The notes under the pieces are model-generated. The model was not told the origin of the DNA. It saw only the letters and a list, made by a program, of their open reading frames with translations, and ran no database searches. A stretch of 64,000 nucleotides of DNA from Polynucleobacter parvulilacunae. GTDB lineage: Bacteria; Pseudomonadota; Gammaproteobacteria; Burkholderiales; Burkholderiaceae. The stretch lies in NCBI RefSeq assembly GCF_018881715.1, contig NZ_JACVPW010000003.1, positions 62,001 to 126,000 on the forward strand, read 5' to 3'. The position numbers and the translations under genes are program-made. Shown here piece by piece: positions 34,261 to 43,116 of this stretch (its first letter is position 1; each line of letters opens with the position of its first letter).

Positions 34261-34824
34261 GTGAGTAAACATTCTCTACCTTCCTTAGCTGCGCTTGGTA
34301 ATCAGCTTGCATTGCTAGCGGTTGTCGGCATGCTGTCTTATGCATTTGTAGATCAACTCTACTTTGGTGAGCTGCCTTGTCCTTTGTGCTTAATGCAGCG
34401 CGTTGGATTTGTAATTATTGGCTTTGCTTTGGTTCTCAATATTCGTTGTGGCGCTCATTCATCTCACTATGGATGGGGCATCATTGGCGGCTTAGTGGGG
34501 ATGATGGTTTCTCTTCGTCAAGTCTTCTTGCATATTCTGCCGGGCGACCAAGGATTTGGAAAAACATTTTTAGAGTTGCATTTTTATACTTGGGCTTACG
34601 TTGGTTACACCGGCTTGTTAATGGGTCTGGCAATTCTCTTGATGCTGCCCAATCGTGAGGTTCGCTCACGCTCTTGGTTTGCAAATGCCCTGGTGATTGC
34701 TTTTATTCTTCTGGTATTGGGTAATCTCATTTCTACATTGTTGGAATGCGGTATCGGCCCCTGTGCCGATGATCCAGTGAAGTATGAGGGCTGGCTCTGG
34801 TTGCGTTCTCGCTTCGGCTTTTAA
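34261..34824 (+). CDS. dsbB: Disulfide bond formation protein B
   Basis: Translation probably starts at GTG 34261, with TTG 34255 also possible. The 187-residue protein has four membrane helices. It has the first periplasmic Cys pair CPLC (C40 and C43) and a second pair in ECGIGPCADDP. The Arg just after the first motif (LMQR) is the conserved quinone-contact residue. It reoxidises DsbA and passes electrons to quinone. A DUF5993 gene precedes it in an operon. Confidence 0.9.
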   Translation: MSKHSLPSLAALGNQLALLAVVGMLSYAFVDQLYFGELPCPLCLMQRVGFVIIGFALVLNIRCGAHSSHYGWGIIGGLVGMMVSLRQVFLHILPGDQGFGKTFLELHFYTWAYVGYTGLLMGLAILLMLPNREVRSRSWFANALVIAFILLVLGNLISTLLECGIGPCADDPVKYEGWLWLRSRFGF

Positions 34825-34845
34825 GCTAGACCATTTGGTCTAGCT
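34824..34845 (+). repeat. Perfect hairpin between dsbB and Bug-receptor gene
   Basis: AGCTAGACC (34824-34832) and GGTCTAGCT (34837-34845) form a 9-bp perfect stem with a 4-base loop. It overlaps the dsbB stop codon and is not followed by a T-run, so it is not a standard terminator. It might protect the mRNA end or act as a weak attenuator. Confidence 0.55.
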
Positions 34846-34860
34846 CTCAATAGATTGAGT

Positions 34861-35859
34861 ATGCAATTCTCCAAAGTTCTGAAGAACTTTCTTCTGGTAT
34901 CTGTATTGTGGGCTATTTGCTTTGCTGTTCATGCGCAAAGCGCACCCCAGAAGAATGCGGCTTGGCCAAAGCAGCCCATCCGCATCATTGTTACCTTTAC
35001 CCCTGGAGGTGCTCCTGATATCTTGGCGCGCGTGTTGGCAGAAAACTGGCAACAGAGTTTAGGCGTCCCAGTCCTAGTTGAAAATCGTCCTGGTTATGGC
35101 GGCAATATTGGGGCTGACCTGGTTGCCAAAAGCGAACCCGATGGCTACACCTTGCTGATTGGTACGGTAGGCATTCATGCGATCAATGGCGCTCTTTATG
35201 AAAAGATGTCTTTTGATCCTGTGAAGGATTTCACGCCCATTAGTTTTTTAGCAAGCACACCAAATGTATTAATCGTCAATAAGAGGTTGGGGGTTAATAA
35301 TTTGCGTGAGCTCATAGAGTTGGCAAAAGCAAAGCCTAATCAACTAACCTTTGGCTCATCGGGTGTTGGCACCTCTTTGCACATGTCAGGCGAATTATTT
35401 AAAGAGATGGCTGGAGTGCAAATTCGTCATATTCCCTACAAAGGGCGTGCTCAATCTTTGCCTGATTTACTCAGCGGTCGCATCACGATGCTGTTTGATA
35501 ATCTTTCGTCTTCTTTGGCTTTGATTAAAGCTGGAGAGGTCCAGGCTTTGGGGGTCACAACGCTCAAGCGCTCACATGCTGCCCCAGAGATTCCGACTTT
35601 GGCTGAGCAGGGTCTGACAGGGTTTGAGGCGGTATCTTGGTTTTCCTTAATGGCACCAGCATACTTGCCATCCGATATTCAAAAGCGCTTAAATCAAATG
35701 GTTCGCCATACCTTGAGTAATCCAGAGGTAAAGACCCGTCTTTTAGCTGGGGGCTTAGATCCCGCTCCAGGCAGTCCGAAAGACTTATCTAGGTTAATTG
35801 TTTCTGAAGCCAGTAAATGGGGTAGGGTAGTACAGCAATCGGGTGCAAAATTAGAGTAA
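34861..35859 (+). CDS. Bug/TctC-family tricarboxylate receptor
   Basis: The ATG at 34861 begins MQFSKVLKNFLLVSVLWAICFAVHAQ, a good signal peptide; an earlier TTG is possible. The 332-residue receptor has QPIRIIVTFTPGGAPDILARVLA, GYGGNIGADLVAKSEPDGYT, LTFGSSGVGTSLHMSGELFKE, HIPYKGRAQSLPDLLSGRI and a final QQSGAKLE. It is the fourth Bug receptor in this window. It may be read through from dsbB. No TTT permease is adjacent. Confidence 0.88.
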   Translation: MQFSKVLKNFLLVSVLWAICFAVHAQSAPQKNAAWPKQPIRIIVTFTPGGAPDILARVLAENWQQSLGVPVLVENRPGYGGNIGADLVAKSEPDGYTLLIGTVGIHAINGALYEKMSFDPVKDFTPISFLASTPNVLIVNKRLGVNNLRELIELAKAKPNQLTFGSSGVGTSLHMSGELFKEMAGVQIRHIPYKGRAQSLPDLLSGRITMLFDNLSSSLALIKAGEVQALGVTTLKRSHAAPEIPTLAEQGLTGFEAVSWFSLMAPAYLPSDIQKRLNQMVRHTLSNPEVKTRLLAGGLDPAPGSPKDLSRLIVSEASKWGRVVQQSGAKLE

Positions 35860-35927
35860 TTACAGTAATTAGAGCGTTTTCTTGTCAGCCCCGGCCTATT
35901 TTCAAGCGTTAAAGGTATGAGAACTAT

Positions 35928-37796
35928 TTGCTTGAAATTACTATTTATCCCTTATTCCGTTCCCAAGCCCTCAAGTTGCCTAAATTTTCATCATTAAACT
36001 TTTCTAAATTCAGCGCAACTTTAGTTGTTTGTTTATTGGTTGGCTGCGCAACCCAGACTCAGCAATTGAAGATGAATGAGTCTCAGGAGCAGTTTAAGAA
36101 TGGCGATCTACAGAACACAGCAGCTGCTATTCAGGGTGCATTCAAAGATAAAAATACTCTGTACTACATGGAGTTGGGTGAAGTTCAAAGATTGCAAGGC
36201 TCTACCCAGATTCCGAATAGCACCCAAAACTTACTAGCCGCAGATCAATTAGTGAGTCGCTGGGAGGTAACTACTAGCGATAAACTCCGGCGCTCTTTTT
36301 CAGGGGCAAGCTCATATGTATTGTCTGAAGGATTTAGCAGTGAGTATGATCCCAAGCCCTATGAAGTGAGTTTATTAAGTCAGACTCTAGCTTTAAATCA
36401 TCTCTCACAGGGGCGATGGAATGATGCCATGGTGGAGGCCAAAAAAATGGCCCAGCGTGAGAGGGTAATTGAAGAGCTCATTCAAAGCCAAGTTGTTGCG
36501 GTAACCAAGGTAGAGCGTGAGCAACAAAATAATCCCAATACTCAGGGCGCCACTAGTCGCGTTGAGAGCATCAGCGGATACCCAATTAATTTATTGGATG
36601 ATGAGGAAACGCGTAGCCTTAAGAACTCTTATCAAAACCCTGGGGCGTACTACCTATCAGGATTTATCCATGAGTCACAAGGAGAAGCTAGTCTAGCAGC
36701 CCCAGGATATCGTTTGGCAATTGAGCTAAGACCTCAGGTGAATTTTTTTAAAACCAGTATCGCCAAGCTTGATTCCAATATTGCCAATCAGAGTAAAAAA
36801 TCCTTTGCCGATACCTTGATCATTATTGATACCGGGTATATGCCAAAAATTATCCCTTATCAAATTAGCCAGTCTTTCTCGATTGGCGGCAATTCAAAGC
36901 TGGTCACTTTAACTTTTCCGGTAATTGAAAAATCCACTGAGCGTTATAGGCCCACCTTCATCCAGCTTGGCGATAAAGCGGCTAATCCAGAATTGGTAGC
37001 CAACATCGATGCGATGGCTCGTAAGAACTTGCGCGATGAGATGCCCGCTTATGTTCTCAGGGCTTCATCAAGAGCCCTAGTGTCGCTGGCCGCTCAATAC
37101 GCGGCAGATCGCGCTGCGCAACAAGCGGCTAACAGAAAGAACCAGAACAACCAAAACAATGGAACCGCCGCTCTCATTGGCGCTATTGCAGGAATGATCA
37201 CTGGATATGGCCTGCAAGCAATTAACGTGACTGATGTCCGTCATTGGTCGACCTTGCCCGCACAAACTTATATGGCCAGAATGGGTTTACCAATTGGCCC
37301 CACTGTTCTTAAGTACGCCTTGCCTTCTGGAGTAATCGCTTCCCAAACTGTTAACTTGGTGGGTGGCTATAACGTGGTCTATATCCGTATGTTCAGAAAC
37401 CGAGCAACGGTGCTAACTTCAAATGACCCAGCCGCACTACCACCCAAAGCCAGCGCTGTCATGGCTCCTGCAGCTGCAACCCCGGTTATTCCAAACCCAG
37501 CGCTTACTCAGTCCTCAAACGTGTTGCCTGCCGCTATGGAGCCCAAGCCAGCAGAAGGTGCTTTTGCGGGCTTTAAGAAGTTATGGGGCGGTTTTCAGGA
37601 TCCGCAGCCTGAGGAGATTGCCCCGGCAGCGCCAGCTCCTGCGCCAATGACAGTGCCGACAACCCCAACACTTTCCACCCCGATTTCTAACCCTAGTCCC
37701 GCCACCAATAGCAGTCCCGCTAGCGGTAATATAGAAGGGGCTAAGCCTTACGAGCCACCCAATCTGTTGAATAGTTTTCAGCAGCTTTTTAATTAG
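35928..37796 (+). CDS. Large COG3014-like lipoprotein
   Basis: The coding region is clear but the start is not. There is no in-frame ATG before the lipoprotein signal, so translation starts at TTG 35928 or TTG 35976. The 606-622-residue protein has a lipobox LLVGC followed by a helical TPR-like region (QEQFKNGDLQNTAAAIQGAF, LLSQTLALNHLSQGRWNDAMVEAKKM, AGYRLAIELRPQV). A beta region and a hydrophobic Gly stretch (AALIGAIAGMITGYGL) follow, and a long Pro/Ala/Thr tail ends the chain. It heads the row of four lipoprotein genes with YcfL and LpoB and probably scaffolds an envelope complex. The function is not established. Confidence 0.75.
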   Translation: MLEITIYPLFRSQALKLPKFSSLNFSKFSATLVVCLLVGCATQTQQLKMNESQEQFKNGDLQNTAAAIQGAFKDKNTLYYMELGEVQRLQGSTQIPNSTQNLLAADQLVSRWEVTTSDKLRRSFSGASSYVLSEGFSSEYDPKPYEVSLLSQTLALNHLSQGRWNDAMVEAKKMAQRERVIEELIQSQVVAVTKVEREQQNNPNTQGATSRVESISGYPINLLDDEETRSLKNSYQNPGAYYLSGFIHESQGEASLAAPGYRLAIELRPQVNFFKTSIAKLDSNIANQSKKSFADTLIIIDTGYMPKIIPYQISQSFSIGGNSKLVTLTFPVIEKSTERYRPTFIQLGDKAANPELVANIDAMARKNLRDEMPAYVLRASSRALVSLAAQYAADRAAQQAANRKNQNNQNNGTAALIGAIAGMITGYGLQAINVTDVRHWSTLPAQTYMARMGLPIGPTVLKYALPSGVIASQTVNLVGGYNVVYIRMFRNRATVLTSNDPAALPPKASAVMAPAAATPVIPNPALTQSSNVLPAAMEPKPAEGAFAGFKKLWGGFQDPQPEEIAPAAPAPAPMTVPTTPTLSTPISNPSPATNSSPASGNIEGAKPYEPPNLLNSFQQLFN

Positions 37797-37806
37797 GAAA
37801 ACCCAG

Positions 37807-38172
37807 ATGAAAAAATACCTTTCAATCCTGATCGCTGCACTTGCCGCTTTTACTTTGGTGGCCTGCAGCTCAACACCGTCAATGAAGGATATGACGGTAC
37901 GTATGGGTGATACCGATAGCATTCAAATTACGGACATGCGAAGCTTAGTGCGCAATGGCGTGCTGACTGCGCAAGTGACGATTCAAAATGACAGTAAATC
38001 AAACCTAGTGTCTTATCGATTCAAATGGATTGGTAAAAACGGCATGACTGTAACGGATGAAGAAGCATGGAAGCCTGTAACAGTAGGGAAGGGGCAGTCG
38101 ACCGTTATCATGGGTATAGCCCCAACACCAGATGCTACTGATTTTAAATTTGAGTTAAATCAATACAAATAA
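37807..38172 (+). CDS. YcfL/DUF1425-family lipoprotein
   Basis: This 121-residue lipoprotein has a signal ending in the lipobox LVACS and a small beta-sandwich domain. The mature sequence, DSIQITDMRSLVRNGVLTAQVTIQND, YRFKWIGKNGMTVTDEEAWKP and QSTVIMGIAPTPDATDFKFEL, follows the YcfL (DUF1425) pattern. In E. coli ycfL lies directly upstream of lpoB, and the same order holds here. It starts 10 bases after the COG3014-like gene. Function unknown. Confidence 0.85.
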   Translation: MKKYLSILIAALAAFTLVACSSTPSMKDMTVRMGDTDSIQITDMRSLVRNGVLTAQVTIQNDSKSNLVSYRFKWIGKNGMTVTDEEAWKPVTVGKGQSTVIMGIAPTPDATDFKFELNQYK

Positions 38173-38233
38173 AAATACAAGAAACAACTCATAACATTCC
38201 AAGAAAAATTCAAGTAACCATTCAATATTAAAA

Positions 38234-38824
38234 ATGATCATGAACACTAAAACTATCCGCTTATCCGCCATTGCATTTTCAGTAGCTACCCTTGCAGCCT
38301 GCTCTGGCCCTCAGGTTCGTTATGGCGATGCAAAAGCTGTTGAAACAGTGAATGCTAATTACGGCTCTACTGATCTGCAGATGATTGCTGAGGCAATGAC
38401 CAGATCACTATTGCAATCAAAGGCAATTTCCGGAAGTAAGGATGCGCCGATTGTGACTTTGGCAGATGTTAAGAACAAGACTTCTGAATATATCGATACG
38501 CGCGTGATTACCGACAAGATCCGCACACAACTGATGAAGAGTGGTCAAGTGCGATTTGCGGTAAGTGTTTCTGAAATGCAAAATCAAACTGAAGAGCTGA
38601 AGCGTCAGAACCAGTCAGGTTTGTATAAGAATAGTACGATTGCTAAGACTGGCAATATGCAGGGTGCCCAATACCGCATTGAAGGATCCATTGCGTCTAT
38701 CGTGAAGAACACTAAAGACGTTAAAGATGTTTACTACGTCTTTAACTTAAATCTTATTAATAACGAATCTGGTTTGCTTGAGTGGGCTGATGAAAAAGAG
38801 ATTCGTAAGACTGCTACGCGCTAA
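38234..38824 (+). CDS. lpoB: LpoB-like penicillin-binding protein activator
   Basis: This 196-residue lipoprotein has a signal ending LAACSG. An LpoB-type domain follows: STDLQMIAEAMTRSLLQSK, APIVTLADVKNKTSEYIDTRVITDKIRTQLMKSGQVRFA, YRIEGSIASIVKNTKDVKDVYYVFNLNLINNESGLLEWADEKEIRK. This is the family that stimulates the peptidoglycan synthase PBP1B from the outer membrane. The acidic disordered linker of enterobacterial LpoB is short here. It follows the YcfL-type gene by about 61 bases. Confidence 0.85.
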   Translation: MIMNTKTIRLSAIAFSVATLAACSGPQVRYGDAKAVETVNANYGSTDLQMIAEAMTRSLLQSKAISGSKDAPIVTLADVKNKTSEYIDTRVITDKIRTQLMKSGQVRFAVSVSEMQNQTEELKRQNQSGLYKNSTIAKTGNMQGAQYRIEGSIASIVKNTKDVKDVYYVFNLNLINNESGLLEWADEKEIRKTATR

Positions 38825-38859
38825 TACGCTACTTCACACCATAAAGAATTGAGTAACAC

Positions 38860-39906
38860 ATGAAAAAAACATTTTTAGCTTGCACAAGTCTGAGCCTAGT
38901 TTTCTTGGCTGGCTGCGCCACCAAGCCGCCTGCACCCGTGGCGGAGTCAGCAATTGTGGGGCAAGTGCCTGCGGATCCTCCGAAGAACTCAGCGATTACT
39001 GCTGAGGCGCTGAAGGCAGATTCCAAATCAATTGCAGTAACTGACATCTACTTCAAAAAAGAAGGCAAAAACTTGACCTTCATTGAAGAAACCAGAACGG
39101 TTACTAATAACAGCATCTCTTCTACGATTGTGCCTAAGGCAATTGAGGTGGATGCCGATAAGGCTAATTCCTCGGTGATTACTGGCGGTGCAAACTCATC
39201 GGCTTATCCAGTAAAGTTCACCAATTTAGCTGACCCTAAATCAACCGCTCCAGGCACTGCTATTCCACCTATGCCTGTAGCTGATGCAGGGGCACCAAGC
39301 AATAGCTCAACTGCTGCTGATACGCAAAGCATGAAGAAATCAGGCTATCAAAGCAATAATGAGTATGGTGAGTTGCGCTATCTAGCGAATCCGATTCGTG
39401 GCTTACTCATTAAGTCTGGCTATAAAGTAGTGCAGGCCAAATCTACTCCTGCTGTACCCAATCAGGGCGATGAGTACTTTGATATCGTTAAGCGTATTCA
39501 GGCTGGCGATTTTGGTGATGCCGACTATGTTTTGTATGGCGTCTTAGCTGAAGTTTCTAGTACTGATAATGTTTCCGATATTCCCGGAACAAAATCTACC
39601 TCGCAGCAAGTAACGCTTGAGGTAACGGTGGACTTTAATATCGTCGAGACCAAAACGACTCAAATCGTTGCCTCATTTGTGGCATCGGGTGAAGGCAAGG
39701 ATGTTCAAATTGATGGCCGAGATACTGGTCACAAGCCAAGTACAGCTAAGCTAATGAAGTTAGCCTCTTTGGATCTGGCGGAAGATGTCCGAAAACACTT
39801 GGCTGATCAAAACTTTATTACTAACAGCCCTGGTTCAGCAGGGCAGGTCCGTAATCTCAAAAGACACTTAGATGATGACGCTTCTACTTTGAAAGTTTAT
39901 AAGTAG
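38860..39906 (+). CDS. LpoB/CsgG-like lipoprotein, fourth of the cluster
   Basis: This 348-residue lipoprotein has the signal FLAGCA. A Ser/Pro/Ala-rich middle region (residues roughly 80-155) follows. The C-terminal domain resembles LpoB/CsgG-type folds: LRYLANPIRGLLIKSGYKVVQ, GDADYVLYGVLAEVSS, TLEVTVDFNIVETKTTQIV, LMKLASLDLAEDVRKHL. Thus it may be a diverged LpoB paralogue. It starts 35 bases after lpoB. The conserved order of all four lipoprotein genes argues for a shared envelope task. The exact function is unknown. Confidence 0.6.
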   Translation: MKKTFLACTSLSLVFLAGCATKPPAPVAESAIVGQVPADPPKNSAITAEALKADSKSIAVTDIYFKKEGKNLTFIEETRTVTNNSISSTIVPKAIEVDADKANSSVITGGANSSAYPVKFTNLADPKSTAPGTAIPPMPVADAGAPSNSSTAADTQSMKKSGYQSNNEYGELRYLANPIRGLLIKSGYKVVQAKSTPAVPNQGDEYFDIVKRIQAGDFGDADYVLYGVLAEVSSTDNVSDIPGTKSTSQQVTLEVTVDFNIVETKTTQIVASFVASGEGKDVQIDGRDTGHKPSTAKLMKLASLDLAEDVRKHLADQNFITNSPGSAGQVRNLKRHLDDDASTLKVYK

Positions 39907-39913
39907 GGGCGAA

Positions 39914-41305
39914 TCAAACCTCTACCGGTGGATGCGTTTTCTCATAGCGCTCCGCTGTTCTTCTAAAGAGGTAGAGCAAGAGGCATGCAGCTAAACCTAG
40001 GCTCAGGCTATTTCCAGCCCAGAAGCCATTAGCACCTTGCAAGAATGATGGCGTATTACCCAAGACATTAAAGCCCATCAGATACCCGCCACCAAGGCCT
40101 ACACCCCAGAGTGAGCCGGCATAAATCAACATAGGCCAAAATGCAATCCGATAAGCCCGCAGAATAAATGCTGCAGTGATTTGTAGGGCATCAAACACTT
40201 GGTAAAAGGCAATAAACAAAAAGAGGGGAATGGAAAATGCCTTCACTTCTGCTGGTGGATCATATAGGTCCAGTAGCTGGATTCTAAAGATCCAAACAGC
40301 AATGCCGATGCTAATGCAAAGGGTGGTCGTAAAAAAGACTGAAGACCAACCTATTTCTTCCGCACGATCGGGTTTGTTGGCGCCAATCGATTGGGATACC
40401 AACGTCATTGTGGCAATCGAAAGCGATAAGGGAACCATGTAAATCACGGTGCCCATATTGGCCACAATTTGGTGTCCCGCTAATGCGGTAGTTCCAAGGC
40501 GCGCAATAAACAAAGACATAAAAGTGAATGAGGTCACTTCGATCAAGTAACTAAAGCCAATGGGTGCGCCAAGCTTAAGCAAAGTCCAGATGCGATGCCA
40601 GTCAGGCATGCTAAAGCGGGCAAAGATCTTAAATGGCCTGTAAAAGCGATCAAATAAGACAAATCCTAAAGTCATTAGTAGCCATGACCAATTAATAATG
40701 ACGGTAGCAACAGCACAGCCTGGACCGCCCATGCCCTCGATGCCTAAGCCACCATAAATAAAGAGCAGGTTTAAAGGAAGCTTCAGTGCCAGGCCGATGA
40801 TTTGTACCACCGTAATTACTGTAGGGCGTGACACCGCGTTGTGAAGCGCCATGAGAACGCGCATACCCATGCTGGCTGGTAAGCCAATAGCTAAGATATT
40901 GAGATATAACTTCGCTTTACCTTCAATGGCCTCATTCATTTGCGAGATAGCGAGCAAATGATCCGCATTGAGCAAAATAAAACAGCCAAGCACAGTAAGG
41001 CCTAAAGCGAGCCAAGTGGCCTGGCGAACTTCTTCGCCGATTTCTGAAAAGCGTTTAGCACCAAACAATTGGCCAGCTATTGGTGCAAGAGCAGAGATAA
41101 CTCCTGTTAGGCCAACGTAAATGCTAATGAAGATGGCTGAGGCCATTGCCAGTGCAGCGAGATCTTCCGCAGAATAACGCGCAGTCATGGCGGTATCTAA
41201 GACGCCAAATGTGATCACTGCAAGCTGCCCAATTAACAAAGGACTAGCTAGCTTCAGTAGGGAAGGAACATCCTCACGGAGGCGCGATAACTTAAAGTGC
41301 AGCAC
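39914..41305 (-). CDS. MATE-family efflux transporter
   Basis: This 463-residue membrane protein has about twelve helices and MATE hallmarks: LASPLLIGQLAVITFGVLDTAM at the start, a central SVSPM-like region, and IVANMGTVIYMVPLSLSIATMTLVSQSIGANKP in the second half. It exports drugs or metabolites using a Na+ or H+ gradient. Translation starts at a GTG, 3 bases after the stop of the glycosyltransferase gene, so the two are cotranscribed. The substrate is unknown. Confidence 0.9.
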   Translation of the reverse strand: MLHFKLSRLREDVPSLLKLASPLLIGQLAVITFGVLDTAMTARYSAEDLAALAMASAIFISIYVGLTGVISALAPIAGQLFGAKRFSEIGEEVRQATWLALGLTVLGCFILLNADHLLAISQMNEAIEGKAKLYLNILAIGLPASMGMRVLMALHNAVSRPTVITVVQIIGLALKLPLNLLFIYGGLGIEGMGGPGCAVATVIINWSWLLMTLGFVLFDRFYRPFKIFARFSMPDWHRIWTLLKLGAPIGFSYLIEVTSFTFMSLFIARLGTTALAGHQIVANMGTVIYMVPLSLSIATMTLVSQSIGANKPDRAEEIGWSSVFFTTTLCISIGIAVWIFRIQLLDLYDPPAEVKAFSIPLFLFIAFYQVFDALQITAAFILRAYRIAFWPMLIYAGSLWGVGLGGGYLMGFNVLGNTPSFLQGANGFWAGNSLSLGLAACLLLYLFRRTAERYEKTHPPVEV

Positions 41306-41308
41306 GAT

Positions 41309-43027
41309 TTATTCTGGTATTACTTCGTAAAGACGTAGACGCTCATCGCGGTCAGCTGCGCGACGGTCTTCCCAGAGCAGGGTGAGCTTTTTATTATTTA
41401 ATTGTGCGTATGCTTTTGCTTCAGATTGGCTGTGTGTCAGCATCCATGGGCAATTAGGATCATCGCGTAAGTTAAGTTTAGAGAAGTATTCAAAAGAGGC
41501 AAGTTGTGCAAAACCGAGATTGCTGGTATCGATACAGCCACCACCCGATGGGATCACTTGAACTAAACGTGCTGAAACATAGCGATAGGTCTTGGCATAG
41601 TTAATTGTTGGCAACCATAAGGTCATCAGTAGCACCCACATTAAAGTGGTGCCCGATGCGGAGATAATGAGGCAACGCCAAATTTCTTTCGGTGCTCGCG
41701 AGGTTCTCCAGCGGACTACCGATAACCACACACCAGTAATCGCAAGCGCCACGACAAAAGCCAGCACATTAAATTGACTCTCAAAACCAGGAAGTAGGCG
41801 CGCAATATTGGCTGCCGTTGTCTCTGGGTAGCCGGTGACTTTTGCTAGCCAGATAATCCAAATAGCGAGAGCGATGAGCGTAAAGCTAAACATCGCAAAC
41901 CAATCGATAAAACTAATGACGCTACGCTTTAGAACGGGCAGGCTAAAAGCGGCAATGATCGAAAGGCTCGGAATCAAAATCATTAAATCATGTTCATTGG
42001 CTTCTAGGCGGAATAGGACATAAATTAAGCTGCCGATAAATAAGCTTAGTGGAATAGCAAGATGCGGTGCTCGCCAGGCACCAGATTCTTTAACTCGACC
42101 CCAGTGTGCGAGCGAAACAATGGCCAGCGGCCAAACAGGCCATGCGTAAGCCCAGAAGTTCACGCTCAAGAAACCGAGTGATTCAATTGATGGAGTAGCG
42201 CGCATTTCTGGCATATTGCGCCAACCTTCTTCGGCAATGTGACGCCATTGCGGCGGTAGGTCAGACAAATACCAGACCAAAGGCCAAATCGCAAAACCAA
42301 TCAACCCCAAAACAGTGCTTGTCAGTGTCCAGCGAAAGCGTAGCTTTGCATTACTAGCAATTACGGCAATGATCGTGGAAGTAACAATGATTAAGCTGAG
42401 CGTGAGATTGGAGGATAGCGCTACGATAGCGATGCCAAGGCCAGTCCATAAGCCGCCTTGCCAGGGCTTATCGAGACCGCGAACTGTTCCGTACAACACA
42501 ATACTGATGCCCATTAACTGCGCCATCATTGGGGTAGTTTCATGAGCGCGTTGAGCTAAGCCTACGCAAGCTAAGAAGATGAGTAACGCACCATCAGCCA
42601 AAGTCATGCCATAACTCTTCATATCAGGCTGACCACCAACGGCTAGTGCCATCGGTTGTACTTCACGACGACGACCTAATAAATAAGTGGCGTACCAAAT
42701 AGCTAGAGCAGCGGAGAAGAAACAAATAGCAGCATACAAACGAGCGGCATTGGCGGCGCCAATAAAGGGGCCAAACCATTTAATCAATGTGGCGCCCATC
42801 CAATATGGCAAAGGTGTGCCAAGTGAGATATCGCGGCCCGCTAGGTGTGGAACGATCCAGTCAATTGAGTCGCCACGAAAGAGAGTCCACATGCCACCAA
42901 AGCCAATCGCATCTTCGTTCTTCCAGGGATCCCGGAAGAAGAGTCCGGCAAAACCATAAACCAATGTCAGCGCAAAAATAATAATGCGCGGAATTGATTT
43001 AGTGGCAGCGGCGGTAAGTTTGACCAT
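41309..43027 (-). CDS. GT39/ArnT-like membrane glycosyltransferase
   Basis: I place the start at ATG 43027; the frame to 43057 would run into the rpmE terminator. The 572-residue protein has about a dozen membrane helices. An N-terminal periplasmic acidic loop (DPWKNEDAIGFGG) sits where GT-C enzymes carry their catalytic Asp/Glu, and TPLPYWMGATLIKWFG follows. This is the layout of ArnT/PMT-type transferases that use polyprenyl-linked sugars. A soluble C-terminal part (SGGGCIDTSNLGFAQLASFEYFSKL) follows the membrane domain. The acceptor, for example lipid A or protein, is unknown. Confidence 0.75.
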   Translation of the reverse strand: MVKLTAAATKSIPRIIIFALTLVYGFAGLFFRDPWKNEDAIGFGGMWTLFRGDSIDWIVPHLAGRDISLGTPLPYWMGATLIKWFGPFIGAANAARLYAAICFFSAALAIWYATYLLGRRREVQPMALAVGGQPDMKSYGMTLADGALLIFLACVGLAQRAHETTPMMAQLMGISIVLYGTVRGLDKPWQGGLWTGLGIAIVALSSNLTLSLIIVTSTIIAVIASNAKLRFRWTLTSTVLGLIGFAIWPLVWYLSDLPPQWRHIAEEGWRNMPEMRATPSIESLGFLSVNFWAYAWPVWPLAIVSLAHWGRVKESGAWRAPHLAIPLSLFIGSLIYVLFRLEANEHDLMILIPSLSIIAAFSLPVLKRSVISFIDWFAMFSFTLIALAIWIIWLAKVTGYPETTAANIARLLPGFESQFNVLAFVVALAITGVWLSVVRWRTSRAPKEIWRCLIISASGTTLMWVLLMTLWLPTINYAKTYRYVSARLVQVIPSGGGCIDTSNLGFAQLASFEYFSKLNLRDDPNCPWMLTHSQSEAKAYAQLNNKKLTLLWEDRRAADRDERLRLYEVIPE

Positions 43028-43040
43028 GGGTGAGGTTGAA

Positions 43041-43067
43041 AATAAAAAAGGCAGCAAACGCTGCCTT
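43041..43067 (-). terminator. Terminator of rpmE2
   Basis: AAGGCAGC (43048-43055) and GCTGCCTT (43060-43067) form an 8-bp stem, with a T-run (A-rich on the plus strand) at the 3' side on the minus strand. It ends the rpmE2 transcript. Confidence 0.85.
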
Positions 43068-43116
43068 GATTATCTCGCAGAGCAGGTATTTAACATACCC
43101 CGCGAATAGAAGTGGT

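Noticed and set aside
35917..35997. ATG at 35917 with a nearby AAAGG as start of the COG3014-like gene
   Set aside because: It is in another frame and hits a stop after about 26 codons; a frameshift would be needed.
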